A stretch of DNA of 64,000 nt. It comes from Bacillota bacterium. Lineage in GTDB: Bacteria; Bacillota; SHA-98; UBA4971. The position numbers were made by a program, and so were the translations under genes. This document shows positions 18,066 through 26,637 of the stretch, piece after piece (the stretch's first letter is position 1; each line of letters opens with the position of its first letter). The stretch is taken from positions 85,918 through 149,917 of the forward strand of contig JANLFY010000009.1 of assembly GCA_024653485.1 (NCBI GenBank), written 5' to 3'. The notes under the pieces are model-generated. The model saw nothing but the letters and a program-made list of their open reading frames with translations. It had not been told where the DNA came from and made no database searches.

Positions 18066-18818
18066 TCAGCTCATCCGGCCGCAGACCGGACAGTTGGGGT
18101 CGCGCGCGGCGACCACCTCTCGCCATGCCATCGCGAGCCCATCAAACAGAAGCAGCCGCCCGACGAGAGGTTGTCCCAGCCCCAAGATCACCTTGATTGC
18201 CTCAAGGGCCTCGATGCTGCCTATCACACCCGGGACCGCCCCCATGATCCCAGCCTCGCGGCACGAAGGCACCGCCCCCGGAGGAGGGGGTTGCGGGAAC
18301 ACACACCGGTAGCAGGGGCCTTGCCCGGGGATGACGGTCAGCACCATGCCGTCGAATCTCATCACGCCCGCCTCGACCAGTGGCTTGCGAGCCTCCACGC
18401 ACGCGTCGTTCACGAAGTACCTGGTCTCGAGGTTGTCCACGGCATCCACGACCACATCGTATGGCTCAATGAGCGCGGCCGCGTTCTTGTCAGTGACAGC
18501 CATCCGATGCGGCACCACGTGGACCCCGGGGTTGAGCCGCGCCAGCGCTCGTCTCGCCGACTCCACCTTTGGGAGGCCCAGCTCGTCAACACCATGCAGA
18601 ATCTGCCTTTGCAGGTTGGACAGTTCCACCGCGTCTGAATCCACCAGTCCGAGAGTCCCCACTCCCGCGGCGGCGAGGTACATGGCCACCGGCGATCCAA
18701 GGCCGCCCGTCCCCACCACGAGCACCTTGGCCGCGTGCAGCTTCGCTTGGCCCGCCTCCCCTACCTCGGGCATCACAAGCTGCCTGGAATAGCGCATCCT
18801 CTCCTCGCTTGTGAGCAT
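18066..18818 (-). CDS. moeB: HesA/MoeB/ThiF-family adenylyltransferase
   Basis: 250-residue E1-like enzyme that adenylates the C-terminal Gly-Gly of a small sulfur-carrier protein (MoaD or ThiS). It has the ATP/Rossmann motif VLVVGTGGLGSPVAMYLAAA, the conserved Asp in LVDSDAVELSNLQRQ, the DAVDNLETRYFVND motif, and two zinc-binding CxxC pairs (CYRC and CPVC). Because a MoaD-like carrier is encoded at 34336-34563 and the neighbouring cluster contains several molybdo- or tungstopterin enzymes, a role in pterin cofactor synthesis (MoeB) is more likely than thiamine (ThiF), but the family does not separate these by sequence alone. Roughly 250 bp gaps on both sides suggest its own transcript. Confidence 0.82.
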   Translation of the reverse strand: MLTSEERMRYSRQLVMPEVGEAGQAKLHAAKVLVVGTGGLGSPVAMYLAAAGVGTLGLVDSDAVELSNLQRQILHGVDELGLPKVESARRALARLNPGVHVVPHRMAVTDKNAAALIEPYDVVVDAVDNLETRYFVNDACVEARKPLVEAGVMRFDGMVLTVIPGQGPCYRCVFPQPPPPGAVPSCREAGIMGAVPGVIGSIEALEAIKVILGLGQPLVGRLLLFDGLAMAWREVVAARDPNCPVCGRMS

Positions 18819-19082
18819 GTCCTCATCACCGCCCGCGCACTTTCCTCCTCGGTCGCCCTCGGCCGAGGCGTCCGTCCCTGGCAGAGGCCATGCGGCACCC
18901 GCACCCGCACCCGGCCCGACTGTCCGGCGTGGCTGCGCCTCGCAATGCCCGGCAGACCAGGCGGACCCATCTGCCTCTCAATGACACCGGACCGAGCTGC
19001 GATCCGCCCGGTCCGGCCCGCAACCGGTCTTCCCGTTCCGGCTTGCGACGCGCTGTCGCATTCCGTGCATGAGAAACTTGAG

Positions 19083-20609
19083 TCACGAGCAACCCGCTCT
19101 CGCCAAGACCCGCCGAAGCGCTCTCGTTGCCTCACGTAGTACTTCATTTTCGTCAAGAGACAGGAGTCTCCTCCCGTACATCAAGACACGCCCGTCCACT
19201 ATGGTCGTGTCCACGTCTGAAGCGTTGGCTTCGTACACCACCCGCGACACCACGTCCACACCCTCTCCTGGAGCCGCATGAGGCGCTTCGAGGTCGAGCA
19301 CCACGACGTCGGCTCGCTTTCCCGGCTCTATGCTGCCAATCTCGTGTTCCATGCCCATGGCCCGTGCCCCACCGATCGTCGCCATCTCGAGCACAGTCTG
19401 AGCCGGCATGGCGGCGGGCCCCAGACGGACCTTCTGTATGAGAGCGGCATGGCGCATCTCCTGGAACACGTCGAGGTTGTTGTTGCACGGCGCGCCGTCG
19501 GCGCCTATGGACACGGACACTCCCATGTCGAGCATCTCAGGCACTTTCGCGATCCCCGAAGCGAGTTTCAGGTTCGACGACGGGCAGTGCACGACCTTCG
19601 TGCCGGAATCGCGCAGGATCGCCATTTCCTCGTCGTCCAGCCAGATGCAGTGAGCGAGCACGAGGTTCGGCCCGGTGAGTCCCAACTCGCGCAGGCATAC
19701 CAGGTTCCTCATGCCTCTGTCTCGCCAAACGACCTCTATCTCGCCGCGGTTCTCCGACGCGTGCGTGTGCACGAGGACCCCCGCCTCCTTCGCCATGTCG
19801 CGCACGCGCACGAGGAGCCTATCCGAACACGATACCACGAACCTCGGTGCGAAGGCGTAGCGTATCCTGCCGTCATCGTGCATGTGCCACCGATCGAGAA
19901 GGGCCTCGCTTTCGCGGAGAGAGTCCTCGGTGGATTCCATGAGGCTCGACGGTACGTCCTTGCCCCAATCCATCATGACTTTTCCGGACGCGGCACGGAT
20001 GCCGGACGAGTCGATCGCCCAAAACGCGCTCTCAGTGTGGTGAACGGTCTCCATGTCGATGACGGACGTGGTCCCGCCTTTCACGAGCTCCGCAATGCCG
20101 AGCATGGCAGACCAATACACGCTCTCCTCATCGTGAGCGCCTTCCAACGGCCATATGCGCTTCTTCAGCCAGTCCAGGAGCTCGAGGTCGTCAGCCTGTC
20201 CCCTGAAGAGGGTCTGGCAGAGGTGCACGTGCGCCTGGACGAACCCCGGAAGCACAACCTTTCCGTACGCGTCTATCACTATGTCCACGTCATGTCTGTG
20301 AGCCCCGGTTGGAAGCACGTGAACCTCCGCACCCATCGCCTCGCCGTCGTCCGCGAAGCGCTGCATCGCGTCCTGCCGTGCCCACGCTGGTTCAACGTCC
20401 CCCCCTCGAGGGCTCGTGCCTCCCTGAAGCGCGTCACCCACCCATTGCACTCTCTCAAAGCCGAGGCGCTTCATGCTTGCTGACGAGGAGCCCTCGCGCG
20501 TGACTTGGGCTATGCGGTGCCCATCTATGAGGACGTCAGCGCAGTCAAGCACTTCGCGCTCTCGGTTCATGGTCACAACGGTTCCGCCGCGAATGAGGAT
20601 CTTCGCCAC
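19083..20609 (-). CDS. Guanine/adenine-type aminohydrolase (SsnA/5'-deoxyadenosine deaminase-like) with N-terminal insertion
   Basis: Metal-dependent amidohydrolase that deaminates a purine-type ring. The HxH metal site is in GFVQAHVHLCQTLF; later metal ligands are in HTHASENRGE, LAHCIWL, and the Asp of SIGADGAPCNNNLDVFQEM, a block typical of guanine deaminase/5'-deoxyadenosine deaminase relatives. At 508 residues it is about 60 longer than these relatives: residues roughly 38-107 form an extra, Gly/Arg-rich stretch between the first beta strands and the HxH motif. Start is GTG at 20609, directly abutting the upstream aldehyde oxidoreductase stop. It is the last gene of the riboswitch-led operon, consistent with purine (guanine) deamination. 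Confidence 0.85.
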   Translation of the reverse strand: MAKILIRGGTVVTMNREREVLDCADVLIDGHRIAQVTREGSSSASMKRLGFERVQWVGDALQGGTSPRGGDVEPAWARQDAMQRFADDGEAMGAEVHVLPTGAHRHDVDIVIDAYGKVVLPGFVQAHVHLCQTLFRGQADDLELLDWLKKRIWPLEGAHDEESVYWSAMLGIAELVKGGTTSVIDMETVHHTESAFWAIDSSGIRAASGKVMMDWGKDVPSSLMESTEDSLRESEALLDRWHMHDDGRIRYAFAPRFVVSCSDRLLVRVRDMAKEAGVLVHTHASENRGEIEVVWRDRGMRNLVCLRELGLTGPNLVLAHCIWLDDEEMAILRDSGTKVVHCPSSNLKLASGIAKVPEMLDMGVSVSIGADGAPCNNNLDVFQEMRHAALIQKVRLGPAAMPAQTVLEMATIGGARAMGMEHEIGSIEPGKRADVVVLDLEAPHAAPGEGVDVVSRVVYEANASDVDTTIVDGRVLMYGRRLLSLDENEVLREATRALRRVLARAGCS

Positions 20610-22448
20610 CTACGCCACTCCCTTCTCCTCTATTCCGAGTTCCTCGAGCTTCTCGCGGGTGGGAACGCCGTCTTTGGTCCAGCCTCGCTCGGAGTAGTAC
20701 TCGGGAAGCAGCTCCCCAAGATTGACCGTAACTCCTTTCGCCGGCCCCCCGGGGAGGCCTTCCTCTAGGAACCGCCTCGGAAGAGTGTCATCGCGCGGCG
20801 TCATGCCGCACCTTAGATTGAACGCCCTTTCCGTATTGACTATCCTCTCACCTATCGATAGGAGCTCGGCCTCGGAGTGCTGTCGCCCGGTCGCGAATGT
20901 CAGGAGATCCGCCACATCCCGGGGCAGGATGGCATATGTCGCGAACGTGCAGTACTTGCATATCTCCGCAGAGTCGCACACGGCGCCATAGTTCTCATGC
21001 CATATTACCATGCCCACCTTGCCCTTTTCCGTGTACGGGTTGACGCAATCGGGGGTTCCGAACCAACGAATCCCCTCCTCCCTCGTCTTGCTCAGGAGCT
21101 CAAAGTTCGGAAGAGCCCGCAGGTGGTCGCCGCCTCTGCTCGCCACGGCCTCGCCGAGAGCGAATCCTTTGCCTGTTCGCACATCAAACGCCGGAAGCTC
21201 GAGCCCCTTCACGTGGAGAGCGAACCCTTCGCTCCCGGGAATCTCGGAGGACATCGCCTTGACGCCCTTCGCCAACAGCGCCCCTACGCCGTCGCGACGG
21301 GCGATCTTGTGGAGGCACTCGATAACGAAGTCCGCATCGCCCCACTCGTACTCCTCATCGATAAGACCGCGTTGAGAGCACTCCATGAGGAACGCGATGC
21401 TCGTGCCTGCGGAGATCGTGTCGATCCCATAGTCGTTGGCGAGCTGATTGGCCTTGAGGATCGCGTCGAGTGAGCCCACGCCCACTCTGCTTCCAAGCGT
21501 GACCATTGTCTCGTACTCCGGGCCCATGTTCTCGCATTCGTACGGCCCGCTCGGAACGCGAGCATAGTTCTTGCAGTGGAGTATGCACGAGAAACACGCT
21601 TTCGAAGCGAGTTTGTATGTATCTTGGTACACGTGGCTCGAGATCTCATCGTAACGATCAAACAAGCCGAGCTGCGCGTTCTTCGTGGATAGACCCCCGC
21701 TCGCCTGGGCGATGTCCACGAGGATGAGCGTTCCGTACTCGGAGAAGTCAGCGTAGGTCGGATCCGCCATGAGCTTCGTGTGACACTCGCGGACCTTCGC
21801 CAGGAACCTCTCGTCGTCAGCCACGGGGATGTCTCCTGATCCACGCACCGCGACGGCCTTCAGGTTCTTCGACCCCATCACTGCTCCGACTCCGGTGCGC
21901 CCCGCGGCGTTGTGGCCCGCTGCCATGATGTTCGCGTAGGGGACCAGGTTCTCACCCGCCTGGCCTATCGCGATGACCTTGATGTCCTTCCCATGCGTGT
22001 CTTCAAGGAGTCTTGTGGTGTCGAACACGCCTCGTCCCCAGAGGTGCGACGCGTCGCGCAGCTCCACATAATCGTCTTCGATGAATAGGTACACGGGACG
22101 CTTCGCCTTTCCGCGGATTATCACGGCGTCGTACCCCGCGAAGCGCAGCTCGGGACCAAAATGCCCCCCGGAGTTGGCGTCCCCGAGGAGCCCTGTGAGC
22201 GGCGAGCGGCATCCAACGGTGAACCTACCAGACGAGGGGGAGAGCGTTCCGTCGAGCGGACCTGTCGCGATGGTTAGGACGTTCTCGGGGGATAGGGGGT
22301 CGACATCAGCACCGACGAGATCATAGAGGACTTTGGACGTGAACCCGCGGCCTCCCAGGTACCCTGACCGCCACTCCTCGGGCACCCTTGACTTGCGCGC
22401 GCAGCCGCGAGTGAGATCCACCCAGACGAGCCTTTCCACATGCGACAC
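20610..22448 (-). CDS. aor: Aldehyde ferredoxin oxidoreductase (tungsten/molybdenum pterin enzyme)
   Basis: Oxidises aldehydes to carboxylic acids with ferredoxin as acceptor (or reduces acids). The 612-residue protein has the AOR fold: N-terminal pterin-binding domain (YLGGRGFTSKVLYDLV, TIATGPLDGT, GRFTVGCRSPLTGLLGDANS), the CFSCILHC motif and the late Cys pair ICKYC that bind the 4Fe-4S cluster, and AAGRTGVGAVMGSKNLKAV. Start is GTG at 22448 after GAGGTGACG, 6 bp behind the ferredoxin gene. It lies between a multi-cluster ferredoxin and a purine-type deaminase, in an operon opened by an [FeFe]-hydrogenase. Its natural aldehyde substrate is not known; electrons can pass via the ferredoxin to the hydrogenase. 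Confidence 0.93.
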   Translation of the reverse strand: MSHVERLVWVDLTRGCARKSRVPEEWRSGYLGGRGFTSKVLYDLVGADVDPLSPENVLTIATGPLDGTLSPSSGRFTVGCRSPLTGLLGDANSGGHFGPELRFAGYDAVIIRGKAKRPVYLFIEDDYVELRDASHLWGRGVFDTTRLLEDTHGKDIKVIAIGQAGENLVPYANIMAAGHNAAGRTGVGAVMGSKNLKAVAVRGSGDIPVADDERFLAKVRECHTKLMADPTYADFSEYGTLILVDIAQASGGLSTKNAQLGLFDRYDEISSHVYQDTYKLASKACFSCILHCKNYARVPSGPYECENMGPEYETMVTLGSRVGVGSLDAILKANQLANDYGIDTISAGTSIAFLMECSQRGLIDEEYEWGDADFVIECLHKIARRDGVGALLAKGVKAMSSEIPGSEGFALHVKGLELPAFDVRTGKGFALGEAVASRGGDHLRALPNFELLSKTREEGIRWFGTPDCVNPYTEKGKVGMVIWHENYGAVCDSAEICKYCTFATYAILPRDVADLLTFATGRQHSEAELLSIGERIVNTERAFNLRCGMTPRDDTLPRRFLEEGLPGGPAKGVTVNLGELLPEYYSERGWTKDGVPTREKLEELGIEEKGVA

Positions 22449-22454
22449 GCGCCG

Positions 22455-22844
22455 TCACCTCGCTCTCAGGGCCAGGGCCCCTGTGGTGCAGAACCTCACG
22501 CACATGGGGTCACCGTGGCACAAGTCGCAAATGAGCACAGATCCGTCGAATACGCTTATGCCACCGGACGGACACGAAGCGACGCAGTCTCCACATAGGT
22601 TGCACGCCGCCTCGTTCACGAATACCTCACCGTCGTCCCACTCGAGCGCCCGCCTCTTGCATGCCGCAGTGCACGGATGCTCCTCGCAGTGGTCGCAAAC
22701 CCGGATCTCCTCACCGCTCCCTCGCCTGAGAACGTGTATGCGCGCCCGTCTCGGGTTGAACACGCCAAAGTGCCCGATGGAGCAGGCAAGCTCGCAGTTT
22801 CTGCACCCAGTGCACTTCGCCGGGTCGAACGACCGGATGTCCAT
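22455..22844 (-). CDS. Four-cluster 4Fe-4S ferredoxin (HydN/HycB-like electron carrier)
   Basis: 129-residue electron-transfer protein with four cysteine clusters: CTGCRNCELAC, CDHCEEHPCTAAC, CNLCGDCVASCP and CDLCHGDPMCVRFC, the pattern of HycB/HydN-type subunits with four 4Fe-4S clusters. The frame extends to 22901, overlapping the hydrogenase, but the ATG at 22844 after a G-rich ribosome site gives the normal start just before the first cluster. Sitting between hydrogenase and aldehyde oxidoreductase genes, it most likely wires the two enzymes together. Confidence 0.9.
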   Translation of the reverse strand: MDIRSFDPAKCTGCRNCELACSIGHFGVFNPRRARIHVLRRGSGEEIRVCDHCEEHPCTAACKRRALEWDDGEVFVNEAACNLCGDCVASCPSGGISVFDGSVLICDLCHGDPMCVRFCTTGALALRAR

Positions 22845-22890
22845 GTCGTTCCCCCCAACCTGGACGCCAACGCCCGCACCTACTTCCATC

Positions 22891-24798
22891 TCACCGCGCA
22901 CCTCCCCGCGCGCGACCTACTGCGCTAGTGCCACCGTCATTCGCCCCGAGCCTCGCTGAGGCCCGAGGTCCCCGTCCCGAGCCTGCGCGGAGCGTCTGAG
23001 CGCCGAGCCGAACCGGATCGTGCAGGAGCTCCTTGGCGCGCGGCCCGCCGGGCTCGCCCAGGAACCGCCGGTAGATCTCCACCACGACCGGGTTCCGACG
23101 AGGGTTTCTTTCTGTGGTCGCCCCATCGATGGCGCGAAGCGCGGCACCCCGCATCTGTGCGAGCATGCAGTCTCCGTCCTCCCGTTCCACCGCAATCGGT
23201 TGCCCGCCGCCGCCCACGCACCCGCCAGGGCATGCCATGACTTCCACGAAGTCGTAAGGCCGCTTCCCCGCCGCCACGTCGTCTAGCACGTTCCTCGCCT
23301 CGGCCAGGCCCTGGATCACCGCCACACGCAGGATCAGGCGACCCAGGGTCACCGTGGCCGCGATCACACCCGGTCCCGGAAGGCGGCCTATGGCGCTCCC
23401 ATCTTCGAGCCCCACCTCGAGCTCCACGCCCAGCTCGTCGGCAAGCGCCCTGAGCGCCGCTTCCGCGACGCCTCCAGTCGCGCCGAATATCGTCCCCGCT
23501 CCGCTTGCGCTTCCCAGCGGTGCATCGAACCCGCTTTCCTCCAGCGACTCCACGTCCATCTCCGCCGCTTGGATCAAGCGGACCAGCTCGCGCGTGGTGA
23601 GGACCGAATCGACGTCGCGTAGCACGCCTCGCGCGCTTCGCTCCGTCATAGCCTCGAACTTCTTCGCGGTGCATGGCATCAGCGACACGACGTGCACGTC
23701 CTCTGGGGCCGCGCCGTCCGTCTCTTGCAGCACGGTCTTGGCGACGGCGCCAGTCATCATGTGAGGCGACTTGCACGTCGAAAGGTGCGAGACCAGGCTC
23801 GGATACTCGTTCTCCACGAACTTCACCCACGCCGGACAGCACGACGTGAACATGGGAACCTTCCCCCCGGTCTCGAGGCGTTGCCTGAGCTCATGCGCCT
23901 CCTCGACCGCGGTGAGGTCCGCCCCTAATGCCGTATCGAACACCTTGTCAAAACCCAGCTTCCGGAGAACGGCAACCATTAGCCCGGTCGACACCGTTCC
24001 CGCGGGCTTGCCCCATGCCTCGGCGATCGTCGCCCTGAGTGCGGGCGCCGTCTGGGCCACCGTGACGACACGGTGGTTCGCAAGCCAGCGCCTCACTCGC
24101 ACTAGCTGGGATTTCTCGGCAAGAGCCCCGGTGGGACACACCGCGACGCATTGCCCGCACTCTACGCACGTGGTGTCGCACGCCATGTCCTCAAACGCCA
24201 GCGCGCGGCACTCCACCCAATCCTCACCGAGGATCGCCCGAGGCCCGGCTCGCTCGACTGCGCTCCTGGCGCCATCGACTTCGGTGGCCAGGGAGGGGTA
24301 CGGAGTCGCGCCGTGCATCTTCATGCACGCGGCGACGCACCTTCCGCACATCACGCACTTGTTGGGGTCGCGCACTATCGCGAGGCTCGTTCTGTCCACC
24401 GCAAGTCTGCGTCGCGTCACCGCGAGCCTTCGCGTTCGCACCCCGAGTTCGTCGCCGAGCCTCTTGAGCTCGCAGTACGCCCTCCTCTCGCACACGAGGC
24501 ATTCCCTGGGATGCTGAGCAAAGAGGAACGACACCACCTCGCGACGCCTCGCCGTCACCTTCGCGCTCGCCGTGTGAATGACCATCCCCGGCTCCACGAC
24601 ATGGTCGCACGCGGTCACGAGATCCTCCCTGCCCTCCACTTCGACCACGCATACTCCGCACGCTCGCGCCCAGCTCCGCCCCAACCACGGATGGTAACAC
24701 AGCGCCGGGACCCGCGTCCCCGCGTGCCTAGCCGCATCCAGGATGGTCGTCCCTTCGGGAACCCAGCACGAATGACCGTCCACCACGACTTCCGGCAT
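22891..24798 (-). CDS. [FeFe]-hydrogenase catalytic subunit (group A)
   Basis: 635-residue hydrogenase that interconverts protons and H2. From the N-terminus: a 2Fe-2S domain (CYHPWLG..CGVCVVEVEG..TACDH), a His/Cys-ligated 4Fe-4S motif HPRECLVCERRAYC, two 4Fe-4S clusters (CVMCGRCVAAC and CVECGQCVAVCP), and the H-cluster domain with all three signatures: FTSCCPAWVKF, LMPCTAKKFEA and EVMACPGGCVGGGGQP. A C-terminal tail of about 50 Arg/Gly-rich residues follows. The ATG at 24798 is preceded by GGGAGGTGAGAG; an open extension to 24849 is ignored. It is the first gene after the purine riboswitch (25003-25075). NuoE/NuoF-like partners are absent, so it probably uses reduced ferredoxin only. HydEFG maturases are not in the window. 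Confidence 0.95.
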   Translation of the reverse strand: MPEVVVDGHSCWVPEGTTILDAARHAGTRVPALCYHPWLGRSWARACGVCVVEVEGREDLVTACDHVVEPGMVIHTASAKVTARRREVVSFLFAQHPRECLVCERRAYCELKRLGDELGVRTRRLAVTRRRLAVDRTSLAIVRDPNKCVMCGRCVAACMKMHGATPYPSLATEVDGARSAVERAGPRAILGEDWVECRALAFEDMACDTTCVECGQCVAVCPTGALAEKSQLVRVRRWLANHRVVTVAQTAPALRATIAEAWGKPAGTVSTGLMVAVLRKLGFDKVFDTALGADLTAVEEAHELRQRLETGGKVPMFTSCCPAWVKFVENEYPSLVSHLSTCKSPHMMTGAVAKTVLQETDGAAPEDVHVVSLMPCTAKKFEAMTERSARGVLRDVDSVLTTRELVRLIQAAEMDVESLEESGFDAPLGSASGAGTIFGATGGVAEAALRALADELGVELEVGLEDGSAIGRLPGPGVIAATVTLGRLILRVAVIQGLAEARNVLDDVAAGKRPYDFVEVMACPGGCVGGGGQPIAVEREDGDCMLAQMRGAALRAIDGATTERNPRRNPVVVEIYRRFLGEPGGPRAKELLHDPVRLGAQTLRAGSGRGPRASARLGANDGGTSAVGRARGGAR

Positions 24799-25227
24799 CT
24801 CTCTCACCTCCCGTCCCCCATGCTCCCCTTGTCGTCTTGCCGCTCCCACCTAGTCCTGACCGTACCTCGAGGATACATGCGACCTCACGTGGGCCCCGTG
24901 AGAGCGGGCTCCTCTTTGCACGTAGCCGCCACCACAGCAAGGAGGCCGTCCCGACCCGTCGGGAGCGCCGGGATCGAACGAACGAACGACCACCAGACGC
25001 CCCCCTCATAGCCAGGTCGGTTGCGGCCTCCTGGTAGAAACGCCTGAACCCAAGATTATCAGGTCTATATGAGAGCAGGCCTTCACCGGAATGTAGTTGC
25101 TCTGTTACGAATATTCGGCGTAGTCCGCAGCACTCCTCCTATTGACGAGGGCCGTTGTCGCGAGCTCCGGGGCGCCGCCTGTCGGCGCCGCGCACCCGCA
25201 GCCTGCTGGCGGCGCCTCATCCGCGGC
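24799..25227 (-). other. Leader region carrying the purine riboswitch
   Basis: 429 bp between the upstream PLP-enzyme stop and the hydrogenase start. It contains a GC hairpin soon after the PLP stop (GGCGCC-GACAGGC-GGCGCC, around 25176-25194), the purine aptamer (25003-25075) and about 200 nt of GC-rich leader. No T-run terminator is obvious after the aptamer, so the expression platform is unclear; CCCGACGGGTCGGG (about 24950-24963) is a candidate hairpin arm. No protein gene is seen here. Confidence 0.6.
25003..25075 (-). promoter_or_regulatory. Purine riboswitch aptamer, guanine type
   Basis: Minus-strand RNA with the three-way junction of the purine (G-box) aptamer. P1: 25075-25068 (CUCUCAUA) pairs with 25010-25003 (UAUGAGGG). 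P2: CCUGA (25063-25059) with UCAGG (25047-25043). P3: CCAGG (25034-25030) with CCUGG (25016-25012). The J2/3 core GUUUCUACC and the closing CUAUGAG are the diagnostic conserved segments, and L2 (..UUGGG..) and L3 (..GCCGCAACC..) can form the usual loop-loop G-C pairs. The specificity base (position 74 of the B. subtilis xpt RNA) is C, predicting guanine/hypoxanthine rather than adenine. The base equivalent to A73 is G, a departure from the usual GACUAU. It lies 205 nt upstream of the hydrogenase start codon and faces it. Confidence 0.9.
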
Positions 25228-26625
25228 TCATCCGCGGGCGGCGCGGATCATCGCGTCGAGCTCCGACACGATCTCGCGCTGCGCTATCCAGTACTCCTGG
25301 CTCCTCTGGGCGTTGAGCTCCTCGACCGTCTTCCCCTGTTGCTCGACCCACGTGTAGTACTTGAGGTTGTGCCAGCGCTTTCTGTTCTCCACCGTGCCTT
25401 CGACGATGTGGTCCAGTTTAGCGGAAAGGAATATGGCCTCGTGCCTGCTCGCCGCCTTCACGCGGTCCATCGCGCCGCACCTTTCGGACAGTGCCTTCAT
25501 GACCGATCTGTACCTGTCGATGGCGTCGGTTGCGACGGTGACTATGTTGTCGTCAGGGCCGAATTCGTAGAACTTCGCCGTCTTGATGGCGCCGAGGAGG
25601 TTGCACACCCCCGAGATGCCGATGATGCTCGATAGTTTCTCAGCTGCCTCCTCATCGATTCCCAGCTCACCAGCGAGGTACTCGAGTCCGACGGGGTCTG
25701 TCAGCAGCTGGAGGCCTTTCTTGCATTCCAAATCGTCTATGCACATCATGGCGTCCATGTTGTTCACGTTGTGTATCCATGTGACGTGCTTGTCGCCGAT
25801 GCCCTGGATGTCGTGAGCGCCGTATCCGTTGTAAGACAACGTCGGGCATTGGACCGGCTCGAGGCCGACGATGCGCGTCTCATAGAACACCTCCTTGAGG
25901 CGGTCCCCGGCGGCGATCGTTCCCGCGGATCCCATTGCAGACACGAACGCAGCCGTCCTTCCGTTCCCCACGCCCTTTTGCGCAAGCTCCCCCACGACCT
26001 CGACAATGGTGTTGCCGGTCACGTAGTAGTGGAACCTGTAGTTGCCCATCTCCTCGAACTGGTTCAGGACGCGCACGCGTGCGGGGTCGGCCTTGGCCAA
26101 CTCCTTGCACTTGTCGTAGATCTCCTTGACGTTGCTCTCGCATCCCGGGGTCGCGATGGCCCGCGCGCCGTAACGCGCTATCCGTTCGAACCTCTCGGAG
26201 CTCATCTGCTCTGGAAGGATGACCAGCGAATCGTATCCCATCCTCGGTCCGACCCAAGCCCCCCCGATTCCGTAGTTCCCCGTAGACGGCCAGACAAGGG
26301 TGTGCTCTCCGGGGCGGATCTCCCCGCGAAGCTGCTTCTCGACGGCCACGGAGTAGGTCGCTCCCACTTTGTGGCTGCCGGTGGGGAAGTCCTTGCCGTA
26401 CAGCATGATGACGTTGGGCTCTACCCCGGTCAGCTCTTTCGGCACGACGAAGTACCTCACCGTGTTGTCGGGACCTTTCCAAGTGATGTTGTACAGGTTG
26501 ACGGGATCGAGCTCGTCCACACCGAGCGCCTTGACTGCACGCTCCCTCACTCGAGGGTCCACGATCTCCGGGTGAAGCATCTCCTCGAAGGTAGGACCGT
26601 AAACCAGCTCACGTGCCATAGGCAT
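25228..26625 (-). CDS. PLP-dependent fold-type II lyase/beta-replacing enzyme
   Basis: 465-residue pyridoxal-phosphate enzyme of the tryptophan synthase beta/cysteine synthase fold. The Schiff-base Lys is in TGSHKVGATYSVAVEK, the substrate-carboxylate loop is STGNYGIGGAWVG, and a Gly-rich phosphate loop is AMGSAGTIAAGDRL. It is 12 bp downstream of ssnA and so is the last gene of the long upstream unit. In the E. coli relative of this cluster a fold-type II enzyme, diaminopropionate ammonia-lyase YgeX, has the PLP role; this protein is not an obvious YgeX and its substrate is unknown. An ammonia-releasing lyase acting on a ring-opened purine product is a reasonable inference. Confidence 0.82.
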   Translation of the reverse strand: MPMARELVYGPTFEEMLHPEIVDPRVRERAVKALGVDELDPVNLYNITWKGPDNTVRYFVVPKELTGVEPNVIMLYGKDFPTGSHKVGATYSVAVEKQLRGEIRPGEHTLVWPSTGNYGIGGAWVGPRMGYDSLVILPEQMSSERFERIARYGARAIATPGCESNVKEIYDKCKELAKADPARVRVLNQFEEMGNYRFHYYVTGNTIVEVVGELAQKGVGNGRTAAFVSAMGSAGTIAAGDRLKEVFYETRIVGLEPVQCPTLSYNGYGAHDIQGIGDKHVTWIHNVNNMDAMMCIDDLECKKGLQLLTDPVGLEYLAGELGIDEEAAEKLSSIIGISGVCNLLGAIKTAKFYEFGPDDNIVTVATDAIDRYRSVMKALSERCGAMDRVKAASRHEAIFLSAKLDHIVEGTVENRKRWHNLKYYTWVEQQGKTVEELNAQRSQEYWIAQREIVSELDAMIRAARG

Positions 26626-26637
26626 CTCACCTTTCCC

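Noticed and set aside
17172..18638. Plus-strand ORF of 488 codons
   Set aside because: Covers EamA and MoeB-like genes antisense and the gap between them; composition is that of a shadow frame.
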